Assembly: GCF_030730865.1 (NCBI RefSeq)
Contig: NZ_JAVALZ010000001.1
Coordinates: forward strand, 1,054,001-1,118,000
Reading direction: 5' to 3'
DNA: 64,000 nucleotides
Origin: Uliginosibacterium sp. 31-16
Lineage (GTDB): Bacteria > Pseudomonadota > Gammaproteobacteria > Burkholderiales > Rhodocyclaceae
This document shows, one piece after another, positions 16,773 through 26,058 of the stretch (position 1 is the first letter of the stretch; the number at the start of each line of letters is the position of its first letter). The position numbers were made by a program, and so were the translations under genes. The notes under the pieces were generated by a model, which ran no database searches, was not told the origin of the DNA, and saw nothing but the letters and a program-made list of their open reading frames with translations.

Positions 16773-17519
16773 ATGAAAATGCATCTTTGGGGTCTGGTCC
16801 TCGTGTCCGCCATGCTGCTGGGTGGCTGTGGCTCGAAGGGAACACCGCAAGGCGCTGAAGGAGCTACTGCGCCAGCCGCCACCGAGCCGGCTCCCACGCC
16901 CAAGCCGGATGTCAGCTGCCGGCCGCTGAAAGCAAAAACCGAGGCCGCCAGACCGGCAACCCAGGGCAAACCTGCAACCACCAGCAAGCCTGCAGCAAAG
17001 CCAGCCGCCAGAACAGCCACGAAGCCTGCCAGCAAAGCCGGCAGCAAGCCTGCGGCGGAGACGGCAGCACCAGCCAGCACCGTCACCCCCAGCGGCCCGG
17101 TCAGCCCGAATGCCGATGGCAGCTGCCCGGCAGGCTACGAAGCGGTGCTTATCCAGCCTGCCCCGGCTCCTGCGGCCAAGGCTGCGCCGGAGCCTGCCGG
17201 CAAGGACACCGGCCCGCGCATGGTCAAGTCAAAAGACGGCAGTTTCGAAGGCGAAGTCTTCGGCCACCCCGCGCCGAGCAGCAAGCTGGCGAAAATCCAG
17301 ATCGGCATGACCCAAGGGGAAGTCGAGGCCGCCATCGGCCGCCCGAACGACTACCGCAGCTACGTCACCGGCAAAGCCTTCAACCCCTTCTACTTTGGCA
17401 GCGACGCGGCGCGCATCGAATGGATCTATCGCGGCTATGGCAGCGTGGCCTTCGATGCCGGTCGCTGGGGTGGTGGCGGGGTGGTGATGATGATCAACCA
17501 CGATCCGAAGATTCAGTAA
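16773..17519 (+). CDS. BamE-like-domain lipoprotein with Ala/Lys/Pro linker
   Basis: Predicted lipoprotein of 248 residues. The signal peptide ends in LLGGC (lipobox, about residue 18). A long low-complexity linker rich in Ala, Lys, Pro and Thr covers about residues 25-120. The C-terminal domain (IQIGMTQGEVEAAIGRP then FYFGSDAARIEWIYRG) resembles SmpA/OmlA/BamE folds and matches the small lipoprotein encoded at 54916. CAGGAG lies before ATG 16773. The linker could span periplasm or cell wall. The role is unknown; a true BamE role is not claimed. A run of 12 C follows the stop codon. Confidence 0.7.
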   Translation: MKMHLWGLVLVSAMLLGGCGSKGTPQGAEGATAPAATEPAPTPKPDVSCRPLKAKTEAARPATQGKPATTSKPAAKPAARTATKPASKAGSKPAAETAAPASTVTPSGPVSPNADGSCPAGYEAVLIQPAPAPAAKAAPEPAGKDTGPRMVKSKDGSFEGEVFGHPAPSSKLAKIQIGMTQGEVEAAIGRPNDYRSYVTGKAFNPFYFGSDAARIEWIYRGYGSVAFDAGRWGGGGVVMMINHDPKIQ

Positions 17520-17531
17520 CCCCCCCCCCCC
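17520..17531. repeat. Poly-C tract (C12)
   Basis: Twelve consecutive C immediately after the stop codon of the lipoprotein gene. Such a homopolymer is length-unstable and could also be a sequencing error; it does not affect the reading frame. Confidence 0.9.
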
Positions 17532-17585
17532 AGGATTTCTCGTCCGGCATTTCCCGCCTCCCCTCGCCGGGGGAGGCGTGTAAAT

Positions 17586-17683
17586 CCGGTTCACAATCGA
17601 GGCGAGACGCGAAGACAAGCCGCAGACAGTGCTGTAGCACGGCAAGGCGAAGTCGACAAAGTATCGGCTCGATTGCGGACCAG
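17586..17683. repeat. Imperfect inverted-repeat element
   Basis: The ends CCGGTTCACAATCGAG (17586-17601) and CTCGATTGCGGACCAG (17668-17683) are inverted copies matching at 13 of 16 positions. Inside is a small GTGCTGTAGCAC palindrome. Looks like a small palindromic intergenic element; no ORF. Confidence 0.5.
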
Positions 17684-17686
17684 ATC

Positions 17687-18484
17687 TCAGAAGCCGGCGG
17701 TAATGCCGGTAAACACCACCGTATCGGCGTGGCTGTTTGCGTTGCGCACCTTCTCGCGGTATTTCTGCAGCACCGCCAGTTGCAGGCCGAAATGGGCGTT
17801 GATGCGGGTCGTCAGATCGCCCTGCATGGCATAGCGCGTGCCGCCACCGACGGAATCCGGATACACGACCATGCGGTGAGTCACCCGGCTGGTGGGCGAG
17901 AGCTGATAACGGAACTCCGAGCCCAGCAGGGCTTCCACGCCGCGCGCATCGGACTCAGTTCGATAGCGTTCCCAGCTATAGGCCAGACCGCTGTAAACGT
18001 TCAGGGTCAGGTCCTCGGTGTTGTACCAGCGCACCCCGACCCCGCTGGAGAGGCTGCCGCGCAGGCTCAGGTCCTGCAGGCCGTCACGCTCGGCATTCAG
18101 GCCGGCAAAGCCGAACATCTGCTCGCTCAGGTTTCGCTCACCACGAAAATCGGCATCGGCGGTGTCGCCACTGCGCTCACCGTTCTCCGAACTGCGCACG
18201 GCAATCGCGTTGGCCAGCAGACGACTGTCACGCATCTCGCGTACCGCATCGAAGGACAGACTGCCTTCGGTGGAATTGCTGCTACCACGCCGGGCCGTCA
18301 GGCCCAGGCCGAGCGAGCCCTCCCACTTGCCGGAGCTTGTTTTCAGCTCGGGCGGCTGCGCCAGCTTCTTGAACAGGGGATCTGCCACCGCCTTGGGCAG
18401 CTCGGGCTGGTCCTGCGCCTGTGCCAGCGGCAGCCCGCCGACGAGGCTCAGAGCGGCGAGCACAGCGAAAATCTTGTCCTGCAT
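17687..18484 (-). CDS. DUF481 (YdiY-like) outer membrane beta-barrel protein
   Basis: Exported protein of 265 residues with a signal peptide ending LPLAQA near residue 24. The mature part has alternating polar/hydrophobic strands and motifs common to DUF481 proteins (WEGSLGLGLTARRGSSNSTE, SGVGVRWYNTEDLTLNVYSGLAYSWERY), and it ends in phenylalanine as outer-membrane barrels usually do. The function of the family is unknown. I chose ATG 18484 because AAGGTGG precedes it; a GTG at 18493 overlaps that ribosome site. Confidence 0.8.
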   Translation of the reverse strand: MQDKIFAVLAALSLVGGLPLAQAQDQPELPKAVADPLFKKLAQPPELKTSSGKWEGSLGLGLTARRGSSNSTEGSLSFDAVREMRDSRLLANAIAVRSSENGERSGDTADADFRGERNLSEQMFGFAGLNAERDGLQDLSLRGSLSSGVGVRWYNTEDLTLNVYSGLAYSWERYRTESDARGVEALLGSEFRYQLSPTSRVTHRMVVYPDSVGGGTRYAMQGDLTTRINAHFGLQLAVLQKYREKVRNANSHADTVVFTGITAGF

Positions 18485-18664
18485 TGAATCCACCTTGTCG
18501 TAATGATCATGGTCAGACGCATCGCGCCAGACTTGGGTTCCTCATGCCCGTAAACCGGCGTATGGCGGTCCTTTTCAGGCATATTGCCCGGACAGGCCCG
18601 CTGCGCTTGAGTCTGCAGCATGCCCTGCCGCAAAGGCAAGCCACAGGCGGCTGTCAGAGGCAAC

Positions 18665-18695
18665 AAAAAAGCCTGCCGGAACGGGCAGGCCTTTT
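18665..18695 (-). terminator. Terminator after topB
   Basis: Read on the minus strand, a GCCTGCC/GGCAGGC stem is followed by six T (A-run at 18665-18670), 20 nt downstream of the topB stop. It has T bases on the plus side too, so it may work in both directions. Confidence 0.82.
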
Positions 18696-18714
18696 CTCAC
18701 GGATACAGCCCGAC

Positions 18715-21324
18715 TCAGGCCGTCGCCTTCTTCGCCCGGGTGGTCTTCGCTGCTGCCGGTTTTTTCGCAGCCGGCTTCTTGGCAGCGCTGGCCTTGGCAG
18801 GCTTTTCCGCGGCGGGCGCCTTTTCTGCTGCAACCGTCTTCTTCTCGGCCGCTCCCGCCTTCGGTGCCTTGGGTGCGCGCGGCTCGAACTCGAAGCCGAC
18901 CTTACCGGCCTTGGCGTCCCAGGCCAGCATCGCGGAGAACTTGCGGTGCGTGCGCGAAGAGACGAAGTTGCGCAGCAACTCGGTCTTGCCGGTACTGAGC
19001 AGCTTCTGCATCTGCTCGGGCTCGATCGGCTGCTGCAGGATCACCTTGCCGGAACGGAAGTCGCAGCTCTTTTCAGGGCCGACGGCCTTCTCGCAAACGT
19101 AAGTAGTGCCGTGCTCGAACACGCCACCGCCGCACTTGAGACAGGCGCCCAGCGAGGTCTGTGCCGAAAAGTCCGGCGCCTCGGCGGCCTCGCCCTCGCG
19201 CGGCTGGCCGAAATCGAACTCGGGCAGCTTGTCGTCGTTGAGGCGAATCTCGGCGTTGAAGGCGCGGCCCATCTTGTTGCGGAAGCCCAGCAGCGGCCCG
19301 ACCTTGCCCACCGTCAGCAGGGTTTCGATCTCATGCGGTTCGAACTGACGGCCAGCCACGATCTTCCACAGCGAGTATTCGCAATCCGAGCACTGGAATT
19401 TCTTGTAGTTCTCGCGTATCAGGCCGCCACACTTGGGACACGGTGCCGTGAGAATGCCGAAATCACCGGGAATGGTGTCCGAGTCATAGGTCTTGGCGCG
19501 TTCGACGATCTCGCGCGTCATGGCCTCGATGTGGCTCATGAAAGCGGCGCGGGTGATTTCGCCTTTTTCGAGCTGGGCGAGCTTGTATTCCCATTCGCCG
19601 GTCAGTTCGGCAGAGGCCAGTTCCGAAATGCCGAGACCACGCAACAGCACGATCAGCGAGAAGGCCTTGGCCGTTGGGATCAGCTCGCGACCTTCGCGCA
19701 GCACGTAGGTTTCGGCGATCAGATTCTCGATGATCTGGGCACGCGTGGCCGGTGTGCCGAGACCGCGACCACCCATGGCGGCGCGCAACTCTTCGTCATC
19801 GACCAGCTTGCCCGCACCTTCCATGGCGGACAGCAACGTGGCTTCGTTGTAGCGTGCGGGCGGCTTGGTGACGCTGGCCTTGACGTGGATCTCTTCCGTC
19901 GTCGAGCCCTCGCCCGCCTGCACCGGCACCAGCGAACCCGTGGCCTCTTCGCCCTCGATCGCCGCTTCCTTGCCGTAGATGGTCAGCCAGCCCGGCGCTA
20001 CCAGCACCTTGCCTTCGGTCTTGAAGGCTTCGTTCTCGACACGCGTGATGCGCGTGGTCAGCTGGTATTCCGCAGCCGGGAAGAACACGGCAAGGAAACG
20101 CTTGGTGACCAGATCGTAGATCTTGTATTCGGCCTCGCTCAGACTCTTCGGCTCGGTGCCGGTCGGAATGATCGCGAAGTGATCGGAGATCTTGGCGTTG
20201 TTGAAGATGCGTTTGTTCGGCTTGACCCAGCCACGCTTGAGGATCTGCGTGGAGAAGGCCACGTAGGCGTCCGGCAGCGCGCCGAGGATGCCCGGCACGG
20301 TCGCCACGTAGTCTTCCGGCAGGCAGCGGGCGTCGGTCCGCGGATAGGTCAGGACCTTATGCTTTTCGTACAGGGCCTGTGCCAGTTGCAGGGTGGTACG
20401 CGCCGAAAAGCCGAAGCGGCCATTGGCCTCGCGCTGCAGCGAAGTCAGGTCAAAGAGCAGCGGCGAGAGCTGGGTGCTGGGCTTGGACTCTTCCTCGACC
20501 TTGCCCGGCTTGCCCGCGCATTTCGTGCGGATCGCATCCGCCCTGGCCTTGTCCCAGATGCGCGGCGCAGTGGCGTGCTCGTCGTCTTCCGGCTTCTTGA
20601 AATTCTCGTCGAACCAGCGGCCGCCATACTCACCGGCGGAAACGCCAAATGTGGCTTCAACTTCCCAGTAATCGCGCGATTTGAAGGCGCGGATGCGCTC
20701 TTCGCGTTCGACCATGATGGCCAAGGTCGGCGTCTGCACGCGGCCCACGGTAGTCAGGTGAAAGCCGCCGCTCTTGGAGTTGAAGGCGGTCATCGCGCGG
20801 GTGCCGTTGATGCCGATCAGCCAGTCGCTCTCGGCGCGGCACATTGCGGCTTCGCGCAGGCCGCTCATTTCGTTGGCGGTGCGCAGGTTCAGGAAGCCGT
20901 CACGGATCGACTGCGCGGTCATGCTCTGCAGCCACAGGCGCTGGATCGGCTTGGCCGTGCCGGCATGCTGGGCCACGTAGGTAAAGATCAGTTCGCCTTC
21001 ACGTCCCGCGTCACAGGCGTTGATCAGGCCGGTCACATCCTTGCGCTTGATCAGCTTGGTCAAGAGGCGCAGGCGCTCGGCGCTTTTCTCGATCGGGTTC
21101 AGCGCGAAGTGCGGCGGAATCATCGGCAGATGGGTGAAGCTCCACTTGCCACGCTTGACCTCGAACTCCTCCGGTACCGCGAGTTCCAGCAGATGGCCGA
21201 CAGCCGAGGACAACACGAAGTCATCGCTCTCGAAGTAATCGCCCTGGCGGGTGAAGCCGCCCAGCGCCCGGGCAATATCCTGAGCAACGGAGGGTTTTTC
21301 GGCGATGATGAGCTGTTTGGTCAT
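18715..21324 (-). CDS. topB: DNA topoisomerase III with basic C-terminal tail
   Basis: Type IA topoisomerase of 869 residues that decatenates DNA and passes single strands. The Toprim start KQLIIAEKPSVAQDIARALGG is followed by INACDAGREGELIF. The catalytic tyrosine lies in TYPRTD, near residue 327. Two C-terminal zinc-ribbon-like cysteine clusters follow (CPKCGG...CSDC, then CLKCGG...CEK). The last 60 residues or so are an Ala/Lys-rich, H1-like tail, likely to add DNA affinity. It is the last gene of the LysM-dprA-smg-topB run. The antisense strand has a very long open frame that is a composition artefact. Confidence 0.95.
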   Translation of the reverse strand: MTKQLIIAEKPSVAQDIARALGGFTRQGDYFESDDFVLSSAVGHLLELAVPEEFEVKRGKWSFTHLPMIPPHFALNPIEKSAERLRLLTKLIKRKDVTGLINACDAGREGELIFTYVAQHAGTAKPIQRLWLQSMTAQSIRDGFLNLRTANEMSGLREAAMCRAESDWLIGINGTRAMTAFNSKSGGFHLTTVGRVQTPTLAIMVEREERIRAFKSRDYWEVEATFGVSAGEYGGRWFDENFKKPEDDEHATAPRIWDKARADAIRTKCAGKPGKVEEESKPSTQLSPLLFDLTSLQREANGRFGFSARTTLQLAQALYEKHKVLTYPRTDARCLPEDYVATVPGILGALPDAYVAFSTQILKRGWVKPNKRIFNNAKISDHFAIIPTGTEPKSLSEAEYKIYDLVTKRFLAVFFPAAEYQLTTRITRVENEAFKTEGKVLVAPGWLTIYGKEAAIEGEEATGSLVPVQAGEGSTTEEIHVKASVTKPPARYNEATLLSAMEGAGKLVDDEELRAAMGGRGLGTPATRAQIIENLIAETYVLREGRELIPTAKAFSLIVLLRGLGISELASAELTGEWEYKLAQLEKGEITRAAFMSHIEAMTREIVERAKTYDSDTIPGDFGILTAPCPKCGGLIRENYKKFQCSDCEYSLWKIVAGRQFEPHEIETLLTVGKVGPLLGFRNKMGRAFNAEIRLNDDKLPEFDFGQPREGEAAEAPDFSAQTSLGACLKCGGGVFEHGTTYVCEKAVGPEKSCDFRSGKVILQQPIEPEQMQKLLSTGKTELLRNFVSSRTHRKFSAMLAWDAKAGKVGFEFEPRAPKAPKAGAAEKKTVAAEKAPAAEKPAKASAAKKPAAKKPAAAKTTRAKKATA

Positions 21325-21469
21325 TGGCTTGAGGTCAGGGACAAAATAAATCGCGGCTGGTCAGCCGCGATGAAACTGCTGTGGATAATAGAAGCGCCAA
21401 GCCTGCCGGCGCAAGCTTTGGCGCCCAATGGGGCTGACGGGCAAGGCTTTTATCCCTGAGCGACATCCC

Positions 21470-21958
21470 TTAATGAACAGTTACGGCTTCCTGCCAGGTG
21501 TCTTCGGCCTCCGGCACTTCGTCCGTCAGCAGCTCGTCGAGAATCAGCGCATCCACGCTGGCACGCTCCTGCCACAGCACCATCAGCACGATCACCTTGA
21601 ACTGCGACAGGGTCACTTCGGTATCCGGCAAGGCCAGGGCACGCTCGATGATCAGCTCGCGCCGGCGCAAGTCGATCACGCCCGCCGCTTCCAGAAACGC
21701 CAGAAAGCCGCGTGCGGCCACATCCAGACGGGCAAATTCAAAATCAGTGAACACCCGGATGGAGCCCACGCCGGCCGGCAATTGCGGCGCCGGCTGACCT
21801 GCCGCCAGACGCAAGCCACCCAGCCATTCGATGGCTTCCTGAATGTCTGCTTCTTCAAAGCCCACGGCAGCCAGCTTGCGCGCCAGTTGCTCAGGCTCGT
21901 CGGGGCAGGCATCGGCGTATCCGTAGGTTTCAAACAGATAAACCAGTATGTCGATCAT
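21470..21958 (-). CDS. smg: Smg family protein (DUF494)
   Basis: Protein of 162 residues starting MIDILVYLFETYGY and continuing LARKLAAVGFEEADIQEAIEWLGGL, the Smg/DUF494 signature. It sits between dprA and topB as in many beta- and gammaproteobacteria. The molecular function is not established; proximity to dprA is the main clue. It starts 33 nt downstream of the dprA stop, so the two are probably one transcript. Confidence 0.9.
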   Translation of the reverse strand: MIDILVYLFETYGYADACPDEPEQLARKLAAVGFEEADIQEAIEWLGGLRLAAGQPAPQLPAGVGSIRVFTDFEFARLDVAARGFLAFLEAAGVIDLRRRELIIERALALPDTEVTLSQFKVIVLMVLWQERASVDALILDELLTDEVPEAEDTWQEAVTVH

Positions 21959-21991
21959 GGCTGTCCCGTATGGCGGCCCCGCAGGCGCCGC

Positions 21992-23089
21992 TCAGTTGAT
22001 ACGTTGGAACCGGCCACCCGGCAGGCGTGCAACGCGCCCGTCGAGTTCCAGCACGGTCAGGATGGCGAAGAGCGCATCCGGCGTCAAGCCTGCGCGCGCA
22101 ACAAGTGTGTCCGGATCAACCGGGTCGAAGCCCATGTGCAGCAGGAATGCGGTGCTTTCATCGTCTGCCTGAAGAGCCGCTTGCGGCGCGGCTTTCCCGG
22201 CAGCGTGGCTGGAAAGGCCCGTCCAGCGCAGCTCTTCAAGCACGTCCTGAGCACTTTCGACAAGCTTGGCGCCCTGCTTGATAAGCATGTGGCAGCCCTT
22301 GGCCTGGGGCGAATGAATCGAGCCCGGGATCGCGAACACCTCCCGGCCCTGCTCGGCCGCCATGCGGGCCGTGATCAGCGAACCACTGCCAACCGCAGCT
22401 TCGACCACCAGCACCCCGCGCGCAAGGCCTGAAATGATCCGGTTACGGCGCGGAAAGTTATAGGCAGCCGGCGGCGTGCCAAGCGGGAATTCGGACAGGA
22501 TCACGCCACGCTCGGCGATCTCGCGTGCCAGTTTGTCGTTACGCGCCGGGTAGATGCGGTCCGCCCCGGTGCCGACCACCGCGACGGTGCTGCCCTGCCC
22601 CTTGAGTGCCCCACGATGAGCCGCGGCATCCACACCCAGCGCCAGCCCGCTGACGATGGTCAGGCCGGCTTCAGACAGGGTGCGGGCAAACGCTTCGGCG
22701 TTCTCCGCGCCTTGTGGCGTAGCACTGCGCGCGCCCACCACCGCCAGCGCCGGAGAATTGAGCAGTTCCACGCAGCCTTTTGCGTAGAGCAGCGTGGGGG
22801 GATCGGGAATCTGCAGCAGTGCCTGCGGGTAGGCCGCATCGGCCAAGGTCAGGAGATGATTGCCGGGCTCCCGGGCCCAGGCCAGCGCCGCCTCGATCTG
22901 CGCGGCGTTGTCGTGCGTCTGGAGGGTTTTTGCGAGGCGCTCGCCGATGACCTGCGCCAAAGCAAACTGCCCGGCGGCAAAAATCCGCGCGGGCAGTCCG
23001 AAGGCAGCCAGCAGCTCGCGCTGCCGCTCCGGGCCAACGCCTGGCACAAGGCACAGGCGCAGCCAGTAATGAAGGTCAGGCGCGCTCAA
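21992..23089 (-). CDS. dprA: DNA-processing protein DprA
   Basis: Protein of 365 residues that protects incoming single-stranded DNA and loads RecA during transformation. The SAM-like N-terminal segment (LVPGVGPERQRELLAAFG) is followed by the Rossmann-like core: VVGARSATPQGAENA, SGLALGVDAAAHRGAL, VVGTGADRIYPARN and SEFPLGTPPAAYNFPRRNRIISGLARGVLVVEA. A winged-helix C-terminus ends ELDGRVARLPGGRFQRI. The start is TTG 23089, directly abutting the stop of the LysM gene, which suggests translational coupling. Confidence 0.93.
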   Translation of the reverse strand: MSAPDLHYWLRLCLVPGVGPERQRELLAAFGLPARIFAAGQFALAQVIGERLAKTLQTHDNAAQIEAALAWAREPGNHLLTLADAAYPQALLQIPDPPTLLYAKGCVELLNSPALAVVGARSATPQGAENAEAFARTLSEAGLTIVSGLALGVDAAAHRGALKGQGSTVAVVGTGADRIYPARNDKLAREIAERGVILSEFPLGTPPAAYNFPRRNRIISGLARGVLVVEAAVGSGSLITARMAAEQGREVFAIPGSIHSPQAKGCHMLIKQGAKLVESAQDVLEELRWTGLSSHAAGKAAPQAALQADDESTAFLLHMGFDPVDPDTLVARAGLTPDALFAILTVLELDGRVARLPGGRFQRIN

Positions 23090-24148
23090 TCAGGGGTTGG
23101 CAACCTTGTCGCCGATCCTGACCGGGCCGGAAGCATCCATGACCAGGCCGTAAGCCACGCGGTTGAAGACCCGGAAGACATACAGCAGGCCGGTACGCGT
23201 ATCCGGCTTGTTGATCACCTCGGCCTTGCCGTCGCCGCGATAGATCTCGGTGCCGTTGTTGCGGCTGATCGCCAGCACGTGGCCGGGCTCCAGACCCATG
23301 TTCTTGCCGGCGCTGACTGCAATCACCGAATTCTTGCCGCCGAATTCCACACCACCGTAGATCGAGGCCACCGCGGCGGTCACGCCGGACATCGGCGCAT
23401 GCGGCGGGATCGCCAGCAGTTCGGACTTGCCAGCGGGCAGCATGCGGTCGGACGGAACGATCTCGTGCTTGGACGAAAGCACGCGCATTTCGGCCGCCTT
23501 GTTGTCCTTGGCCGGCACCGACACACGTGCCGTTGCCACATACTGGGCTTCGTAACCCAGGATGTTCTTCGGATTGACGGGGTCCTTGAGCGCCTTGGCG
23601 CGGCGATACACGTGCCAGGTGTCGGTTTCTTCGGTCAGGTTCTTGCCGTAGATCACATCGCCCATGCCGGCAATCACGCGTTCCTGATCGATCGCCACCA
23701 CCGTCGGTTCAAGCGGCGAATCTTCGGTTTCGGAAACCAGTGGTTCGGTCAGGAAGGGACGGATTGCATCCAGCGGAATGCTGGCAATCGGCGACACCAC
23801 ATCCTTGGAATAAATCTGCGGCGAAAGCTTTTCGACGCCATTCACCCCGACCTGGCGCCCCATGGACAGGGTGCCGCTGTTGCGGTCGAGCACCACAACC
23901 TGACCAGGATAGATCAGGTGCGGATTGCGGATCTCGTCCTGGTTCATCTTCCACACTTCCGGCCAGCGCCAGGGTGTTTTCAGGAAGATGCCGGAAATAC
24001 CCCACAGGGTATCGCCCTTTTTGACGACATAACTGTCCGGGGCATTGTCAGCCAGTTGCACCTTGTCGGCCGCATCGGCGGCAAAAACGGTTGTTGCCAT
24101 GACGGCCAGAGACAAACCGAGAACTGTCCTGCTGAAAGCTTTGATCAT
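23090..24148 (-). CDS. Periplasmic LysM-domain protein
   Basis: Exported protein of 352 residues. The signal peptide ends VFAADA near residue 25. The LysM domain (about 38-95; YVVKKGDTLWGISGIFLKTPWRWPEVWKMN ... IYPGQVVVL) binds peptidoglycan. The remainder, with repeated blocks such as KVVSPIASIPLDAIRPFL and LEPGHVLAISRN, is conserved in proteins found next to dprA in betaproteobacteria, with no known activity. It is the first gene of the LysM-dprA-smg-topB run and is divergent from def. Confidence 0.88.
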   Translation of the reverse strand: MIKAFSRTVLGLSLAVMATTVFAADAADKVQLADNAPDSYVVKKGDTLWGISGIFLKTPWRWPEVWKMNQDEIRNPHLIYPGQVVVLDRNSGTLSMGRQVGVNGVEKLSPQIYSKDVVSPIASIPLDAIRPFLTEPLVSETEDSPLEPTVVAIDQERVIAGMGDVIYGKNLTEETDTWHVYRRAKALKDPVNPKNILGYEAQYVATARVSVPAKDNKAAEMRVLSSKHEIVPSDRMLPAGKSELLAIPPHAPMSGVTAAVASIYGGVEFGGKNSVIAVSAGKNMGLEPGHVLAISRNNGTEIYRGDGKAEVINKPDTRTGLLYVFRVFNRVAYGLVMDASGPVRIGDKVANP

Positions 24149-24284
24149 TGCGAACCCCGTCGGTGGTTGATCGCGACCCGGTTACATCCAGCGCAAAGCG
24201 CTAAACTCCGTAGCCTGGCGGCAAGCCGATCTGCAGCACGCCCGATACCTTTGAGGATGGCCGGTAGCTGCAGATATTCAAGTT

Positions 24285-24312
24285 TTGCGTTAGATTCTGC
24301 CCGTAGCATACT
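24285..24312 (+). promoter_or_regulatory. Possible promoter of def-fmt
   Basis: TTGCGT (24285-24290), 16 nt, CATACT (24307-24312), about 24 nt before the def start codon. Plausible sigma70 match, not strong. Confidence 0.35.
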
Positions 24313-24335
24313 CATACATCAAGGTTTTCTGACAA

Positions 24336-24839
24336 ATGGCGCTGTTGCCTATCCTCCATTACCCCGATCCCAGACTGCATACCCGCGCCACGCCGGTAGC
24401 GGTTGTGGACGACCGCATCCGCCAGCTGGTGAGCGACATGGCCGAAACCATGTACGCCGCGCCGGGCGTCGGGCTGGCCGCCAGCCAGGTCGATGTGCAT
24501 GAGCGCGTGATCGTCATCGACGTATCCGAAGACAAGAGCGGGCTGCTGGCCCTGATCAACCCGGAAATCATCGAGCGCGACGGCGAACAGACCTGCGAAG
24601 AGGGCTGCCTGTCGGTGCCCGGCATCTATGACACGGTAACCCGCGCCGAACACATCAAGGTGCGTGCCCTCAACGAAAAGGGCGAAACCATCGAATTCGA
24701 GGCCACGGAGCTGCTGGCCGTCTGCGTACAGCACGAAATCGATCACCTCGACGGCAAGGTCTTCGTTGAATACCTCTCGCAACTCAAGCAGAACCGCATC
24801 AAGGCCAAGCTCGCCAAACGGGCAAGGATTACTGCGTAA
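24336..24839 (+). CDS. def: Peptide deformylase
   Basis: Metalloenzyme of 167 residues that removes the formyl group from the N-terminal methionine of new proteins. All three family motifs are intact: GVGLAASQ (about residues 45-52), EEGCLSVP with the metal-binding cysteine (about 88-95), and HEIDHLDG with two metal-binding histidines and the catalytic glutamate (about 133-140). It is divergent from the LysM gene and followed 86 nt later by fmt, which makes the formyl-Met-tRNA whose product it processes. Confidence 0.97.
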   Translation: MALLPILHYPDPRLHTRATPVAVVDDRIRQLVSDMAETMYAAPGVGLAASQVDVHERVIVIDVSEDKSGLLALINPEIIERDGEQTCEEGCLSVPGIYDTVTRAEHIKVRALNEKGETIEFEATELLAVCVQHEIDHLDGKVFVEYLSQLKQNRIKAKLAKRARITA

Positions 24840-24925
24840 CCGGTCGCTGGAAGTAGAAAAGGGGACGGCGGAGATCCACTCTCCGCGCCCTTTTCCCACA
24901 CCTGGCGCCTCATCCCCGACTCCCC

Positions 24926-25858
24926 ATGAAAATCGCCTTCGCCGGAACTCCGGAATTCGCTGCCGTCGCCCTGCGCGCCATCCTTGACGCAGGCTTCGAG
25001 GTGCCGCTGGTCCTCACCCAGCCGGATCGCCCGGCCGGGCGCGGCATGCAGTTGCAGCCCTCGGCGGTCAAAGCAGTCGCGCTGGCACACGGCATCGCCG
25101 TCGATCAGCCCGAGCGCCTGCGCACGCCCGAGCAGCAGGCCGCGCTCACCGCCTGTGCGCCGGATGTGCTGGTGGTCGCCGCCTACGGCCTGATCCTGCC
25201 GCAGGCGGTACTGGATCTGCCGCGCCTGGGTTGCCTGAACATCCACGGTTCGCTCCTGCCGCGCTGGCGTGGCGCGGCGCCGATCCACCGCGCCATCGAG
25301 GCCGGTGACACGGAAACCGGCATCACCATCATGCAGATGGAAGCCGGGCTGGACACCGGACCGATGCTGCTCAAACGTGCCATCCCGATCCTGCCGACCG
25401 ACACCACCGGCGGCCTGCATGACCAGCTCGCCGCGCTGGGTGGCGAGATGATCGTCGAGGCCCTGCGCGCGCTGGAGCAAGGCCCGCTGCCGGCGACTGT
25501 CCAGCCCGAAGAAGGCGTGACCTACGCCCACAAGATCGACAAGGCCGAGAGCCAGTTCGATTTCCGCCAGCCTGCCGAGGTGCTCGCCCGCAAGCTGCGC
25601 GCCTTCGATCCCTTCCCGGGCGGCGCGGCGAACATTGCAGGCACCACGCTCAAGTTGTGGGCCGGTGACGCCATCAGTGCCGCCGGTGAGCCGGGTACAG
25701 TGCTGGCGGCGGATGCAGGCGGCGTGGTGGTGGCCTGCGGCGAAGAGGCGCTACGCCTCACCGTGCTGCAGAAGCCCGGCAGCAAACGCCTGCCAGCCGG
25801 CGACTTCCTGCGCGGCTTTGCCCTGGCAGCTGGTGCCCGCTTCGATCTGCCGGGCTGA
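24926..25858 (+). CDS. fmt: Methionyl-tRNA formyltransferase
   Basis: Enzyme of 310 residues that formylates initiator Met-tRNA using 10-formyltetrahydrofolate. It opens with [19 protein letters not shown] and contains [20 protein letters not shown] (about residues 104-124), the catalytic Asn-His region, and the linker [17 protein letters not shown] before the C-terminal tRNA-binding barrel. Length and motif order are normal. It is downstream of def in the usual def-fmt pair. A REP-like element follows. Confidence 0.97.
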   Translation: MKIAFAGTPEFAAVALRAILDAGFEVPLVLTQPDRPAGRGMQLQPSAVKAVALAHGIAVDQPERLRTPEQQAALTACAPDVLVVAAYGLILPQAVLDLPRLGCLNIHGSLLPRWRGAAPIHRAIEAGDTETGITIMQMEAGLDTGPMLLKRAIPILPTDTTGGLHDQLAALGGEMIVEALRALEQGPLPATVQPEEGVTYAHKIDKAESQFDFRQPAEVLARKLRAFDPFPGGAANIAGTTLKLWAGDAISAAGEPGTVLAADAGGVVVACGEEALRLTVLQKPGSKRLPAGDFLRGFALAAGARFDLPG

Positions 25859-25871
25859 CATCTGCCCGGCA

Positions 25872-25973
25872 AGCCGCATGGGGCGGGCCTCTTCAGGCAT
25901 GCCTCTGGCACAGCAAGGCGGGGCGCGGCTTGCCTGCATGGCTGGCTGAAGAAGTCCGTCGGATGCAGCGCTG
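25872..25973. repeat. REP-like element A (upstream of htpX)
   Basis: Shares the 19-nt block AGCCGCATGGGGCGGGCCT (25872-25890) and CTGAAGAAGTCCG (25946-25958) with element B at 27015. The two blocks are separated by about the same distance in both copies, so they are homologous elements lying on either side of htpX. Confidence 0.75.
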
Positions 25974-26058
25974 CGGACAGGATTGAATCTTTTCGCCCGA
26001 GCCCCATCTAAGCCCTGCGTGCATCTGCACGGATAACAAGGAAAGGCAGGCTTCCCCA

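Noticed and set aside
18421-21459. Plus-strand open frame of about 1012 codons
   Set aside because: It lies antisense to topB, whose motifs are complete. The frame is open because of codon and GC bias; its translation has no recognisable domain.
22616-24502. Plus-strand frame of 628 codons over dprA and the LysM gene
   Set aside because: Antisense to two well-supported genes; composition artefact.
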